A stretch of DNA of 64,000 nt from Streptomyces sp. DHE7-1. GTDB taxonomy: Bacteria > Actinomycetota > Actinomycetes > Streptomycetales > Streptomycetaceae. Made by a program: the position numbers and the translations under genes. Below, in pieces: positions 8,221-16,590 of this stretch. Within the stretch, counting starts at the first letter, position 1. Every line of letters begins with the position of its first letter. The stretch covers positions 2,356,001 through 2,420,000 of the forward strand of contig JACJDG010000003.1 of NCBI GenBank assembly GCA_016432725.1, written 5' to 3'. A model generated the notes under the pieces. The model was not told where the DNA came from and did not search any database. It saw nothing but the letters and a program-made list of their open reading frames with translations.

Positions 8221-9601
8221 ACAGCCGTACGCTCGCGTTGCCGTCCGCGTAGTACGCCACCGCGGACAGGGACGCGGCGGAGAGTTCCATGCGGAACAGG
8301 GACTCCGGCGGGGCGCCCAGGGCGAGCCGGATCAGGGTCTTGACCGGCGTGACGTGGGTGACCAGCAGGACCGTGCGGCCGGCGTGGGCCGCGACCAGCT
8401 TGTCCCGGGTGGCCGCGATCCGGACGGCGGTCTCCGCGAAGCTCTCGCCGCCGCCGGTGGGGTGGGCCTCCGGGTCGGCGAGCCACGCGTTCAGGTCGTC
8501 CGGGTGGCGCTCACGGACCTCGCCGAAGGTGAGTCCCTCCCACGCGCCGAAGTCCGTCTCCCTGATCCCCTCCTCGACCGTCACGTCCAGGCCGAGGCGG
8601 GCGGCGACGATACGGGCGGTCTCCCGGGTGCGGGCGAGCGGTGACGCCACGACGGCCTGGACGGTGCCGCGCCTCGCCAGTGCCTCGGCGACCCGCCGGG
8701 CCTGCTCCCGCCCCGCGTCCGAGAGGGAGGGGTCGGTGCCGCCGCTGCCGGAGAACCGCTTCTGGGGGGTGAGGGGGGTCTCGCCGTGGCGCAGCAGCAC
8801 GAAGGTGGCGGGGGCGCCGAGATCGGGGGCGGCACTCCAGCCGGGCGCCTGCGACTGCTCGGCGGAACCGGAACCGGCGGGGCGGGACGTGGTGGGGCCG
8901 GGGAGCTGCCGCCCGGTGGTGCCGGAAGGGCGCCGCTCACCGGCGGCGGGCCGGTCCGCGCCGGAAGGCGCCTCCCGTGTCTCCCCCGCTCCGGGATCCG
9001 GCCGGGCGGGAGGACCCTCGTCGCCCACCGGTACCGCTCCGATGGCACGACCGACCGCGGCTGCGGCGGCGTCGCCGACCGCGCCCGCCTCGGCCTCGCC
9101 GGTGGCCGCCGCCACCCGTGCCGCCGCCGTGCCCGTCGCCTCGCGCATCGCCTCGGCTTCGACGTCGTCGCCGGTGGCGGACCACTGCTCGCCCCGTGCG
9201 CCCGCGTCCATGGCCTCGTTGGCGAGCCGGTCGGCGTGGGCGTTCGAGGCGCGGGGGATCCACTCGTAGGTGACCTGGCCAGGCGGGAAGACGCGGTTCG
9301 CCTCCGCCGCCAGGGGCTTCATGTCGGGGTGCTTGATCTTCCAGCGCCCCGACATCTGCTCGACGACCAGCTTGGAGTCCATCCGGACGTGCACCCGGGC
9401 GGTGGGGTCCAGGGCGTGCGCGGCGCGGAGGCCGGCCAGGAGGCCCCGGTACTCGGCGACGTTGTTCGTGGCGACGCCGAGGTACTCGGCGGCCTCGGCC
9501 AGGGTCTCCCCCGTCACCGCGTCGCTCACCACGGCGCCGTAGCCCGCGGGCCCCGGGTTGCCCCGTGACCCGCCGTCCGCCTCGACGATGAACTCCCGCA
9601 C
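8192..9601 (-). CDS. Bifunctional RNase H / acid phosphatase (CobC-like)
   Basis: This 469-residue protein joins two enzymes. Residues 1-135 are RNase HI with the catalytic quartet D9 (VEADGGSRGNPGP), E50 (NNVAEYRGL), D75 (VRMDSKL) and D124 (NAHADRLANEA). Residues about 265-469 are a histidine phosphatase with LLRHGETPLTPQKRFSG carrying the phosphoryl-acceptor histidine. The Ala/Pro/Gly-rich 130-residue linker is low complexity. The same fusion occurs in Mycobacterium (Rv2228c type), where the second domain has alpha-ribazole phosphatase activity, so it may serve both RNA-DNA hybrid removal and cobalamin synthesis. It ends 12 bases after the zinc-ribbon gene (9614). Confidence 0.92.
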   Translation of the reverse strand: MREFIVEADGGSRGNPGPAGYGAVVSDAVTGETLAEAAEYLGVATNNVAEYRGLLAGLRAAHALDPTARVHVRMDSKLVVEQMSGRWKIKHPDMKPLAAEANRVFPPGQVTYEWIPRASNAHADRLANEAMDAGARGEQWSATGDDVEAEAMREATGTAAARVAAATGEAEAGAVGDAAAAAVGRAIGAVPVGDEGPPARPDPGAGETREAPSGADRPAAGERRPSGTTGRQLPGPTTSRPAGSGSAEQSQAPGWSAAPDLGAPATFVLLRHGETPLTPQKRFSGSGGTDPSLSDAGREQARRVAEALARRGTVQAVVASPLARTRETARIVAARLGLDVTVEEGIRETDFGAWEGLTFGEVRERHPDDLNAWLADPEAHPTGGGESFAETAVRIAATRDKLVAAHAGRTVLLVTHVTPVKTLIRLALGAPPESLFRMELSAASLSAVAYYADGNASVRLFNDTSHLRP

Positions 9602-9613
9602 CGCGCCGTCTCC

Positions 9614-10357
9614 TTACAGACCCGACTCGGCGGTGCGCACCAGGATCCGGCGGCAGTTCTCGCAGCGGACCACCGTGTCCGGAGCCGCCGCGCGGATCTC
9701 GCTCAGCTCGGTGATCGCCAGCTCCTGGCGGCAGCCCTGGCAGGTGCGGGCGTACAGCTTGGCCGCGCCGATGCCGCCCTGCTGGCCGCGCAGCTTGTCG
9801 TACAGCTTGAGCAGGTCGGCGGGGACGGACCCGGCGACGACCTCGCGCTCCTTGGTGACGGAGGCGGCCTCGCCGTCGATCTCCTCGAAGGAGGCGTCCC
9901 GGCGGCCGGTCGCGTCGTCGATCTTCGCCTGGACGGAGCCGACCCGCTCGGTCAGCTCGGCGACCCGCTCCTGCGCGGACTCGCGGCGCTCCATGACCTC
10001 CAGGACGACGTCCTCGAGGTCGCCCTGCCGCTTGGCGAGGGAGGCGATCTCGTGCTGGAGGTTGGAGAGGTCCTTGGGCGAGGTGACCGCGCCGGAGTCC
10101 AGGCGCTGCTGGTCGCGGGCGGCGCGCTGGCGCACCTGGTCCACGTCCTGCTCGGCCTTGGTCTGCTCGCGGGCGGTGTCGCTCTCCTCGGTCTGCGCGG
10201 CCACCAGCAGGTCGCGGAGCTGCGTGAGGTCCTTGTGCAGCGACTCGATCTCGGCGTGCTCGGGCAGTGACTTCCGCTTGTGCGCGAGCTGCTGCAGGCG
10301 GACGTCGAGGGCCTGGACGTCGAGGAGTCGGATCTGGTCGGCGGGCGCGGCGTTCAG
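9614..10357 (-). CDS. Zinc-ribbon coiled-coil protein (CdsZ-like, C4-type)
   Basis: A 247-residue cytoplasmic protein: residues 1-165 are a long coiled coil (NAAPADQIRLLDVQALDVRL onward) and the end is a zinc ribbon with CQGCRQEL and CENCRRILV. It belongs to the family of Streptomyces CdsZ and related DUF164/HP0958-type proteins. I place the start at an unusual CTG at 10357: it has GGAG seven bases upstream, overlaps the TGA of the nif3-like gene (CTGA), and gives the N-terminus expected for homologues. The next alternative, GTG at 10204, would remove the first coiled-coil segment. It is cotranscribed with the nif3-like and RNase H genes. Confidence 0.85.
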   Translation of the reverse strand: MNAAPADQIRLLDVQALDVRLQQLAHKRKSLPEHAEIESLHKDLTQLRDLLVAAQTEESDTAREQTKAEQDVDQVRQRAARDQQRLDSGAVTSPKDLSNLQHEIASLAKRQGDLEDVVLEVMERRESAQERVAELTERVGSVQAKIDDATGRRDASFEEIDGEAASVTKEREVVAGSVPADLLKLYDKLRGQQGGIGAAKLYARTCQGCRQELAITELSEIRAAAPDTVVRCENCRRILVRTAESGL

Positions 10358-11211
10358 TTGGGGGCTCCCATGTGGCTAGTGTTGACGGTGGACGCCGCGT
10401 GGGCGGTCCAGGGGTCGGTGACCGTCCTGGAGACATGGACCCTGAGGTCCCAGCCGTGACGGTCGGAGATCTCGTCGAGCTGGGCTGCGGCCAGCTCGCA
10501 CCAGGGCCACTCGGTGGCCCAGTGCGCCGCGTCGAGCAGCGCGAGAGGGCTTCGGGCCACCGCCTCGGACACCGGGTGGTGGCGCAGGTCGGCGGTGAGG
10601 AAGGCGTCCACGCCGGCCGCTCGGACCTGGTCGAAGAGGCTGTCGCCGGAACCGCCGCTGACGGCGACGGTGCGGACGACGGCCTCGGGGTCGCCGGCCA
10701 CCCGGATGCCCTGCACGGTGGCCGGCAGCCGCTCGGCGACCCTGGCGGCCAGCTCGCGCACGGTGAGCGGGTGGTCGAGTTCGCAGACGCGGCCCAGGCC
10801 CCGGTGGCCCGCCGGGTCGGTCGGGTCCGGCACGAGGGGGCGGACGACCCGCAGGTCGAGCGCGCCGGCCAGCGCGTCGGAGACGCCGGGGTCGGCGGTG
10901 TCGGCGTTGGTGTGGGCCACGTGCAGCGCGATGTCGTTCTTGATCAGCGTGTGCACGACGCGGCCCTTGAAGGTGGACGCCGCGACCGTGGTCGTGCCCC
11001 GCAGGTACAGCGGGTGGTGGGTGACCAGCAGGTCGGCGCCGAGCTTCACCGCCTCGTCGACGATCTCCCGTACGGGGTCGACGGCGAACAGGACCCGGTG
11101 GACCTCCTGGTCGGGATCGCCCACCACCGTGCCGACCGCGTCCCAGGACTCGGCCCGCTCGGCGGGCCACAGGTTCTCCAGCGCGGCGATGACTTCAGAC
11201 AGACGGGGCAC
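10354..11211 (-). CDS. Nif3-like dinuclear metal centre hexameric protein
   Basis: A 285-residue protein of the Nif3/YbgI (GTP cyclohydrolase I type 2-like) family. Metal-binding motifs are visible: ADLLVTHHPLYLRG, ALHVAHTNADTA, and later FLTADLRHHPVSEA and LLDAAHWATE. The founding yeast protein interacts with NGG1; the biochemical role in bacteria is unsettled. First gene of a tight three-gene operon with the zinc-ribbon gene (overlap of four bases) and RNase H/phosphatase gene. Start ATG at 11211. Confidence 0.92.
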   Translation of the reverse strand: MPRLSEVIAALENLWPAERAESWDAVGTVVGDPDQEVHRVLFAVDPVREIVDEAVKLGADLLVTHHPLYLRGTTTVAASTFKGRVVHTLIKNDIALHVAHTNADTADPGVSDALAGALDLRVVRPLVPDPTDPAGHRGLGRVCELDHPLTVRELAARVAERLPATVQGIRVAGDPEAVVRTVAVSGGSGDSLFDQVRAAGVDAFLTADLRHHPVSEAVARSPLALLDAAHWATEWPWCELAAAQLDEISDRHGWDLRVHVSRTVTDPWTAHAASTVNTSHMGAPN

Positions 11212-11398
11212 GGGGAAAAGGCTACCTGGCCGTTCTGTGCGGATGTACCGCCTCCGCCCCGGCCGGACCCGCTCAGCACAGGCGCCGCCGTACCCTCAGC
11301 TGAATCGCTTCTGCGCCACCCGTATGTGTGAAGCCGACGTCCACCGGTCCCCCGCCCGTGGGTACGAAACTAGCTTCGTCGCCGGAGGTGACCGAACG

Positions 11399-12598
11399 AT
11401 GACGGCCTGTGCGATCGAACCCCCTTCGACCGACCGGTCCGGCGAGGGCGACGGCGCGCCGGGGTCGGGGTGCGCCATCACGGCGGACGGCGCGTACGCC
11501 GCCCGTCTCGCGCCGGACGGTGACTCCTGGTTCCCGGAGCGCTGGACGCTGGACGGCCCGGAGCCGTACGCGGTGCCGCTGCCCGGCCATCAGCCGGAGG
11601 AGCCCGGCACCCGGGTGCAGCCGATGGGCGACGGACGGGTGCTGATCCACCGGCTGGTGGAGGAGCACCGGCACACCTTCGGCCTGCTGTACCCGACCGG
11701 GCCGGGCACCGGTGAGCTGCCGCTGGGCGCGGTGGAGTGCCCGGAGCCCGGCACCCGGCTCACGCTGCTGCCCCCGGCTCCGGGCGGGGAGCGGGCGTAC
11801 GCCCTGGCCGTCGGCCCCAGGGCCACGGCGGTGTGGCGGGTGGCGGGCGGCGGGCCCGGGCCCGAGCGGCTGGCCGAGGTTCCGGGGCGCTGCTCGGGCG
11901 GGGTCTGGCTGGACGCGACCGGGCGGCTGCTCGCGCTGGACCGGGAGCTGGACGGACGCACCAAGACCGTGGTGGTGGACCTGGGGCGCGGCGGCGAGGT
12001 CTCGCCCCTGCTGCAGATCGCGGAGGGCAGCGACGACCGGCTGCTGCTGGCCGATCCGGACAGCGGGCTGCTGCTGATCTCCTCGGACGCGCCCTCGCCC
12101 GGGCAGGAACGATTGGGCTGGGGGGTCCTGGGCAGCACGCTGCCGGTGCGCTTCCCGGAGTGCCTGCGGGTCCCGGACTGCTCGGTGACGCCGTTCGCGA
12201 TCCAGCCGGGGCAGGTCCTGATGCCGGAGAGCTGCGCGGTGGCGCTGCGTGTCGAGGGACCGTCCGGCGGCTGGGTCGGCGTCTGGCGGCCGGCCGAGCG
12301 GCGGGTGTGCCATCTCCCGGCCCCTCAGGGGTGGTTGACCGGGTGCGGGCTGTGGACGCGGGACGGGTTGCTGCGGCTGCCGTACGCCACGGGGGAGGTC
12401 CCGTGCGGCGTGGCGGAGCTGACGGCGCCCTGGGGGGAGACGGGGGTGGCGGGGCCGGGGGTTCCGGTCCGGGACGGCACGGCCGGCGAGGCGCTCGAGG
12501 TGCCCCGGCGGACGCCGGTTCCGGAGCCCCCGGAACCGGTGACGGTCCGTCCGGTTCCCCTGCGGGAGGCACCGCTTGGACGTCTTGTAACGAAGTAG
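11399..12598 (+). CDS. Hypothetical protein, possible beta-propeller
   Basis: A 399-residue protein with no signal peptide or membrane segment that I can see. It contains repeated beta-rich blocks with a pattern such as GRLLALDRELDGRTKTVVVD and GLLLISSDAP, suggestive of a propeller-like fold, but I recognise no catalytic motif. The ATG at 11399 is chosen because of an excellent ribosome site, GGAGGTGACC, eight bases upstream. It is divergent from the nif3-like operon and is followed by a small-protein gene. Function unknown; the family appears restricted to Streptomyces and relatives. Confidence 0.75.
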   Translation: MTACAIEPPSTDRSGEGDGAPGSGCAITADGAYAARLAPDGDSWFPERWTLDGPEPYAVPLPGHQPEEPGTRVQPMGDGRVLIHRLVEEHRHTFGLLYPTGPGTGELPLGAVECPEPGTRLTLLPPAPGGERAYALAVGPRATAVWRVAGGGPGPERLAEVPGRCSGGVWLDATGRLLALDRELDGRTKTVVVDLGRGGEVSPLLQIAEGSDDRLLLADPDSGLLLISSDAPSPGQERLGWGVLGSTLPVRFPECLRVPDCSVTPFAIQPGQVLMPESCAVALRVEGPSGGWVGVWRPAERRVCHLPAPQGWLTGCGLWTRDGLLRLPYATGEVPCGVAELTAPWGETGVAGPGVPVRDGTAGEALEVPRRTPVPEPPEPVTVRPVPLREAPLGRLVTK

Positions 12599-12693
12599 TG
12601 CCGGTCGGCGTGCCCGCCTGGATCCGGCCGTGGGTGGGTTGGTTACACTCGCCCGGCTGTAAAAGGATCATGTTGACGGGGTGAATTCTTCCG

Positions 12694-12852
12694 ATGAGCG
12701 ACACCAGCACGACTCAGCCGCTGTCTGCCGACTCTCAGGACGCGGACGGCCACGGCCGTCACCGGGGCCCGGTAGCGGCCCGGGACGGTGACATGGCTCC
12801 GCGTGGGCGTCACCGCAAGCCGGCCGAGGAGACCGCCGAGGCGGCTGCCTGA
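12694..12852 (+). CDS. Small hydrophilic protein with repeated GRHR motif (52 aa)
   Basis: A 52-residue protein, MSDTSTTQPLSADSQDADGH followed by GRHRGPVAARDGDMAPRGRH and RKPAEETAEAAA. It is rich in charged residues, has no signal peptide, and carries GRHRGP and GRHRKP about 18 residues apart. The ATG at 12694 follows GACGGGGTG. A TACACT -10-like box lies about 45 bases upstream, so it probably has its own promoter. A very strong terminator hairpin directly after the gene supports it being real. Function unknown; I believe similar small proteins are encoded at this position in other Streptomyces. Confidence 0.65.
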   Translation: MSDTSTTQPLSADSQDADGHGRHRGPVAARDGDMAPRGRHRKPAEETAEAAA

Positions 12853-12864
12853 CGGCAGTGGATG

Positions 12865-12902
12865 AGGAGGGGCTCCCCGTCGCACGACGGGGAGCCCCTC
12901 CT
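12865..12902 (+). terminator. Strong hairpin terminator
   Basis: Perfect 18-bp stem: AGGAGGGGCTCCCCGTCG pairs with CGACGGGGAGCCCCTCCT around a two-base loop. It ends the small-protein transcript 12 bases after its stop. Confidence 0.85.
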
Positions 12903-12956
12903 TCGTTCCCGGGGGGGAGCCCCTCTTCATGGCCCGGTGAGCACCTCTTCGGCCCC

Positions 12957-13814
12957 TCAGGAGTGTCCGACGACGGTGTCGGCGAGGACGGGTGCCTCGT
13001 CCCGGTCGGCGGCGCTCACGGCCACCCGCACGGTGCCCTCTCGCCGCCACATGCGGATCCGCAGGGTCTCCCCCGGGAAGACCACTCCCGCGAACCGGGT
13101 GTCGTACGACCGCACCCGGCTCGCCTCGCCGTCGAGCAGCGTGTCGACGACCGCCTTGAGGGTCATGCCGTAGGTGCACAGGCCGTGCAGGACGGGCCGT
13201 TCGAATCCGGCGGCCCGGGCGAACCCGGGGTCGGCGTGCAGCGGGTTCCAGTCGCCGGAGAGGCGGTAGAGGAGGGCCTGGTCCTCACGGACCGGCAGGT
13301 CGACGGTCCGGTCGGGCCGGCCCTCGGGCGGGTCGGGGCGGGTCGAGGGGCCGCGGTCGCCGCCCCAGCCGCCCTCGCCGCGCAGGAAGATCCGGGCGTC
13401 GCCGGTCCACAACGGGCCGTCGGCGTCGGCGGCGTCGGTGCGCAGCACGAGGACGGCCGCGTGGCCCTTGTCGTACAGGCCGGCGACGCGGGAGGTCGCG
13501 GTGGCGGTGCCCCGCGCCGGGACGGGGCGGTGGACCGTGAGCGACTGACCGCCGTGCAGGACGCGGGCCAGGTCGACCTCGATGCCCGGGGTGGACAGGC
13601 CGCTGATCACTCCCGGCGGTCCGCCGCCCGCGACGGTGGCGAAACTCGGCAGGACCTGCAGCCGGGACTCCAGGGTGTAGCGCAGCTCGCCGGGGTCGGT
13701 GGCGGGCACGCCGGCGCCGATGCCCAGGTGGTAGAGCAGGACGTCCTTCGCGGTCCAGGTGATCTCGCCGGAACGGGGCCCGGCGGCGAGGGCCTTGGCT
13801 GCGTCGATGGGCAT
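12957..13814 (-). CDS. MaoC family enoyl-CoA hydratase (hydratase 2)
   Basis: A 285-residue double hot-dog protein. The C-terminal half has the hydratase 2 motif LSGDWNPLHADPGFARAAGF with the catalytic Asp and His, then ERPVLHGLCTYG. The N-terminal half is the degenerate MaoC N-domain. Enzymes of this type hydrate trans-2-enoyl-CoA to (R)-3-hydroxyacyl-CoA in beta-oxidation, including sterol side-chain breakdown in KstR-controlled actinobacterial pathways. The ATG at 13814 follows AGGAG by five bases. A KstR-type palindrome lies 33 bases upstream of the start, suggesting repression by the KstR-like regulator encoded at 25.5 kb. Confidence 0.88.
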   Translation of the reverse strand: MPIDAAKALAAGPRSGEITWTAKDVLLYHLGIGAGVPATDPGELRYTLESRLQVLPSFATVAGGGPPGVISGLSTPGIEVDLARVLHGGQSLTVHRPVPARGTATATSRVAGLYDKGHAAVLVLRTDAADADGPLWTGDARIFLRGEGGWGGDRGPSTRPDPPEGRPDRTVDLPVREDQALLYRLSGDWNPLHADPGFARAAGFERPVLHGLCTYGMTLKAVVDTLLDGEASRVRSYDTRFAGVVFPGETLRIRMWRREGTVRVAVSAADRDEAPVLADTVVGHS

Positions 13815-13846
13815 GGGACTCCTGAGCTGAGGTCGGCCGGCCGAAG

Positions 13847-13860
13847 TGGAACGCGTTCCA
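13847..13860. promoter_or_regulatory. KstR-type operator upstream of the MaoC hydratase gene
   Basis: TGGAACGCGTTCCA is a perfect 14-bp palindrome fitting the KstR consensus TNNAACNNGTTNNA. It lies 33 bases before the hydratase ATG, where a repressor would block transcription. A kstR-like gene lies 12 kb away in this window and has a similar box. Confidence 0.7.
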
Positions 13861-14055
13861 GTGCGGCGCCCTCTGTATAGCCGAGCGCCCACGGGTTGTG
13901 AAGGCTCCGGGTGCCGGGCCGGACCGGCACCGGCACCCGTGACATTTGTCCCGCCCGAGTCCGTACGCGCGGACCTGCCGTGCGCGGGCGCCCGGTTCGT
14001 ACGCTGGCCGTCGGACCGCCGCGGGCGGTGACCGTTGGATCGGGGGACGAGAGAC

Positions 14056-15321
14056 ATGTCGTGGTGGGCACGGACAAGAGGCGTACTGCGGGAACGGGGC
14101 AGGGCGCGGTCCCGTCGCCGGGCGGACATCGCGCGCTGCCGGGCGGACCGGAGGAACGGCGTGGACGCGGCCGTCGACCACCCGGGCCCGCCGCCCACCG
14201 GCTTCTCCCTGCTGCCCTGGCTGCTGATGGGCCTCGGCTCCTTCTCCAACCTGCTCCAGGGCGAGACCCCGAACCCGTGGATCGGCGGCCTGGGCCTGCT
14301 CGCCTTCAACTCCCTGTACGTCTACGTCACCTTCCGGTCCTTCGACCGGGACCGGCGCCGGGCGCCCGCCACCCGGGTGGCGCTGGTGCTGATGGGCCTG
14401 CTGACCACGGCCCTCGGGCTCGGGTACGGCGGGAGCTGGCTGATGTTCTTCCCGCTGCTCGGGCTCGCTACCGGGGCCACCCTGCGCGGTCCGTGGCTCG
14501 GTCGCGTCGGTCTGCTCCTCACGGTGTACGCGGGTGCCGTCTCCGCCGTCCGCGACGGCTGGTCGGACGCCGCGAACATCGCCTACGCGACGTTCCTGTC
14601 CAGCATGGTGACCGCCGCGATCCTCGGTCTGTCCGAGGCGGTGCGGGAACTGCGCGCCGCCCGGGAGGAGCTGGCCCGGCGGGCGGTGGAGAAGGAGCGG
14701 CTGCGCTTCTCGCGCGATCTGCACGACCTGCTCGGCCACACCCTGTCGGTGATCGTGGTGAAGTCCGAGGCGGCCCGGCGGCTGGCCCCGCGCGACATGG
14801 ACGCGGCGCTCGGCCAGATCGGCGACATCGAGTCGGTGGGCCGGCAGGCCCTCACCGAGATCCGGGAGGCGGTGACCGGCTACCGGGAGGGCAGCCTGGC
14901 CACCGAACTGGCCCGGGCCCGCTCGGCGCTGCTGGCGGCGAGTGTGGAGCCGGAAGTACGCCGGTCCGGGACCCCGCTCACCCCGGCGGCCGAGGCACTG
15001 CTCGGCTGGGTGGTGCGCGAGGCGGTCACCAACGTCGTCCGGCACAGCGACGCCACCCGCTGCGAGATCAGCGTCGAGGGCGCCGTCGAGCAGGCGCGGC
15101 TCACCGTCACCGACAACGGCACCGGCGGGGCCGCCCCGCGCGCCGCGGAGGGCATCGGCGGCACCGGGCTGACCGGTCTGACCGAGCGCCTCGCGGCGGC
15201 GGGCGGCTCCCTCCGGGCCGGCCCGTCGCCGCGCGGCGGCTTCACGGTCTTTGCCGAGCTCCCGGTGGAGCCGGCCGGGACGGCTGCCGTCGGGGCGGCT
15301 ACGGCGCCCAGGGAGGGCTGA
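14056..15321 (+). CDS. Two-component sensor histidine kinase (DesK/NarL class)
   Basis: A 421-residue membrane kinase. After a basic N-terminus it has about five membrane segments (residues 55-190), a short coil, then the HisKA_3 box FSRDLHDLLGHTLSVIVVKS with the phospho-accepting histidine, and a HATPase_c domain (VVREAVTNVVRHSDATRCEI, later GIGGTGLTGLTERL). The ATG at 14056 follows GGGGGACGAG. Its partner response regulator would normally start within a few bases of the stop, but here 405 bases containing a gene remnant intervene. The signal is unknown; membrane-segment sensors of this class often sense lipid order or cell-envelope state. Confidence 0.92.
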   Translation: MSWWARTRGVLRERGRARSRRRADIARCRADRRNGVDAAVDHPGPPPTGFSLLPWLLMGLGSFSNLLQGETPNPWIGGLGLLAFNSLYVYVTFRSFDRDRRRAPATRVALVLMGLLTTALGLGYGGSWLMFFPLLGLATGATLRGPWLGRVGLLLTVYAGAVSAVRDGWSDAANIAYATFLSSMVTAAILGLSEAVRELRAAREELARRAVEKERLRFSRDLHDLLGHTLSVIVVKSEAARRLAPRDMDAALGQIGDIESVGRQALTEIREAVTGYREGSLATELARARSALLAASVEPEVRRSGTPLTPAAEALLGWVVREAVTNVVRHSDATRCEISVEGAVEQARLTVTDNGTGGAAPRAAEGIGGTGLTGLTERLAAAGGSLRAGPSPRGGFTVFAELPVEPAGTAAVGAATAPREG

Positions 15322-15560
15322 CCGCCCAGCTCACGTCGTCGCTCCACGAGGTGCCGCTGTCCCAGGCGTTGGAACCGCCGTCGCTCGCTATGTAGACGTT
15401 GTGGTCGTGGTGGCGCAGATACCGCGTCGGGTAGTTGTACGAGGCGAACGAGGTTCCCGTGCCGCTCCTGCCGGTGCGCGGGCAGAAGGTGGCGTCGGCC
15501 CGGAACCGGGCGGTGCCGTCCATGGGCTGCCGCCGGAGCCCGGATTCCGTACCTGGTGAG
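15299..15560 (-). pseudogene. Remnant of an alpha-L-arabinofuranosidase B (CBM42/AbfB) domain
   Basis: On the minus strand the translation ends DGTARFRADATFCPRTGRSG, TGTSFASYNYPTRYLRHHDH, NVYIASDGGSN and a stop at 15299. The ARFRADATFC block and the S-YNYP-RYLRH pattern are signatures of the AbfB carbohydrate-binding domain of arabinofuranosidases. Only about the last 85 residues remain and no start or upstream catalytic domain is present. The fragment lies between a histidine kinase and its response regulator, reversed relative to both, so it was brought in by rearrangement. The tail overlaps the kinase C-terminus by 23 bases. Confidence 0.65.
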
Positions 15561-15726
15561 CGGTGGTGCGCGAGCGACCGGTCGGTATACCGGACGTCGT
15601 TCGACCGAAATACCGAACCAATTCAGCCGTCGAAATACCGAACAATTACCGGAAATGCAGAGGCGATTGTTTGCGCATTGCTGAGGGCCCGTCAACCCCT
15701 TTGGTGACGAACGAGGTGGAGTCTTT

Positions 15727-16365
15727 ATGGGTGCCCCTGGCTATCCTTGGCCCGTGAACGGCATCCGAGTCCTGCTCGCCGAGGACCAGGGCATGATGCG
15801 CGGGGCCCTCGCCCTGCTGCTCGGCATGGAGGACGACATCGAGGTGGTCGCCCAGGTGTCGGCCGGCGACGCGATCGTGGAGGCGGCGCTGCTGCACCGG
15901 CCCGACGTGGCCCTGCTGGACATCGAGCTGCCCGGCATCAGCGGCCTGGACGCGGCGGCCGCGCTGCGGGAGGAGGTGCCCGGCTGCCGGGTGCTGATCC
16001 TGACCACCTTCGGCCGGCCCGGCTATCTGCGCCGGGCCATGGAGGCCGGTGCGGCCGGGTTCCTCGTCAAGGACGGACCAGTGGAGGAGCTGGCCGCGGC
16101 GGTCCGGCGGGTGCTGGGCGGGGAGACCGTGGTCGATCCGGCGCTGGCCGCGGCCGCGCTCAGCGCGGGGCCGAATCCGCTGACGGCCCGCGAGTGCGAG
16201 GTGCTGACGGCGTCGGCCGACGGGGCCATGGTGGCCGACGTCGCCGGCCGGCTCCATCTGTCCGAGTCGACGGTCCGCAACTACCTGTCCTCGGCGATCG
16301 GCAAGACCGGCACCCGCAACCGCGCGGAGGCGGTCCGGGAGGCCCGGCAGCAGGGGTGGCTGTGA
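15727..16365 (+). CDS. Response regulator, LuxR/NarL family
   Basis: A 212-residue regulator pairing with the kinase at 14056. The receiver domain (IRVLLAEDQGMMRGALALLL) has the phospho-accepting aspartate in VALLDIELPGISG and the conserved Thr/Lys in ILTTFGRPGY and FLVKDG. The C-terminus is a LuxR helix-turn-helix (NPLTARECEVLTASADGAMV, LHLSESTVRNYLSSAIGKTG). The ATG at 15727 has GGAG five bases upstream. An alternative GTG at 15754 would begin right at the receiver and could be leaderless, since TATCCT lies six bases before it. Its own promoter probably replaces read-through from the kinase gene. Confidence 0.92.
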   Translation: MGAPGYPWPVNGIRVLLAEDQGMMRGALALLLGMEDDIEVVAQVSAGDAIVEAALLHRPDVALLDIELPGISGLDAAAALREEVPGCRVLILTTFGRPGYLRRAMEAGAAGFLVKDGPVEELAAAVRRVLGGETVVDPALAAAALSAGPNPLTARECEVLTASADGAMVADVAGRLHLSESTVRNYLSSAIGKTGTRNRAEAVREARQQGWL

Positions 16366-16590
16366 GCCGCGCGTTCGTCGCCGGACACCGCTCCGCCCTC
16401 GGCCCCGGCCGCGCCCGGACCCCCGGCCGGCGACGATCCCCCGAGGTGCGGTGGCTCACTTCCGACGGCTGACAGGGAGTCAGAAACCCATGGGTGGGTC
16501 AAGGATTCGTTAGGGGCGCGAAGCAACGGAATAGTTGCCCGTGCATACGAGGTTTACCCGGCACTCATGTCACCCGGGAGGCCGAACTCA

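Noticed and set aside
12957..14309. Longer start (14309) for the MaoC protein
   Set aside because: The extra N-terminus is antiparallel to the kinase gene; ATG 13814 has a good ribosome site.
15299..15523. Intact small secreted protein
   Set aside because: The sequence is clearly the end of an AbfB domain and lacks a signal peptide or ribosome site.
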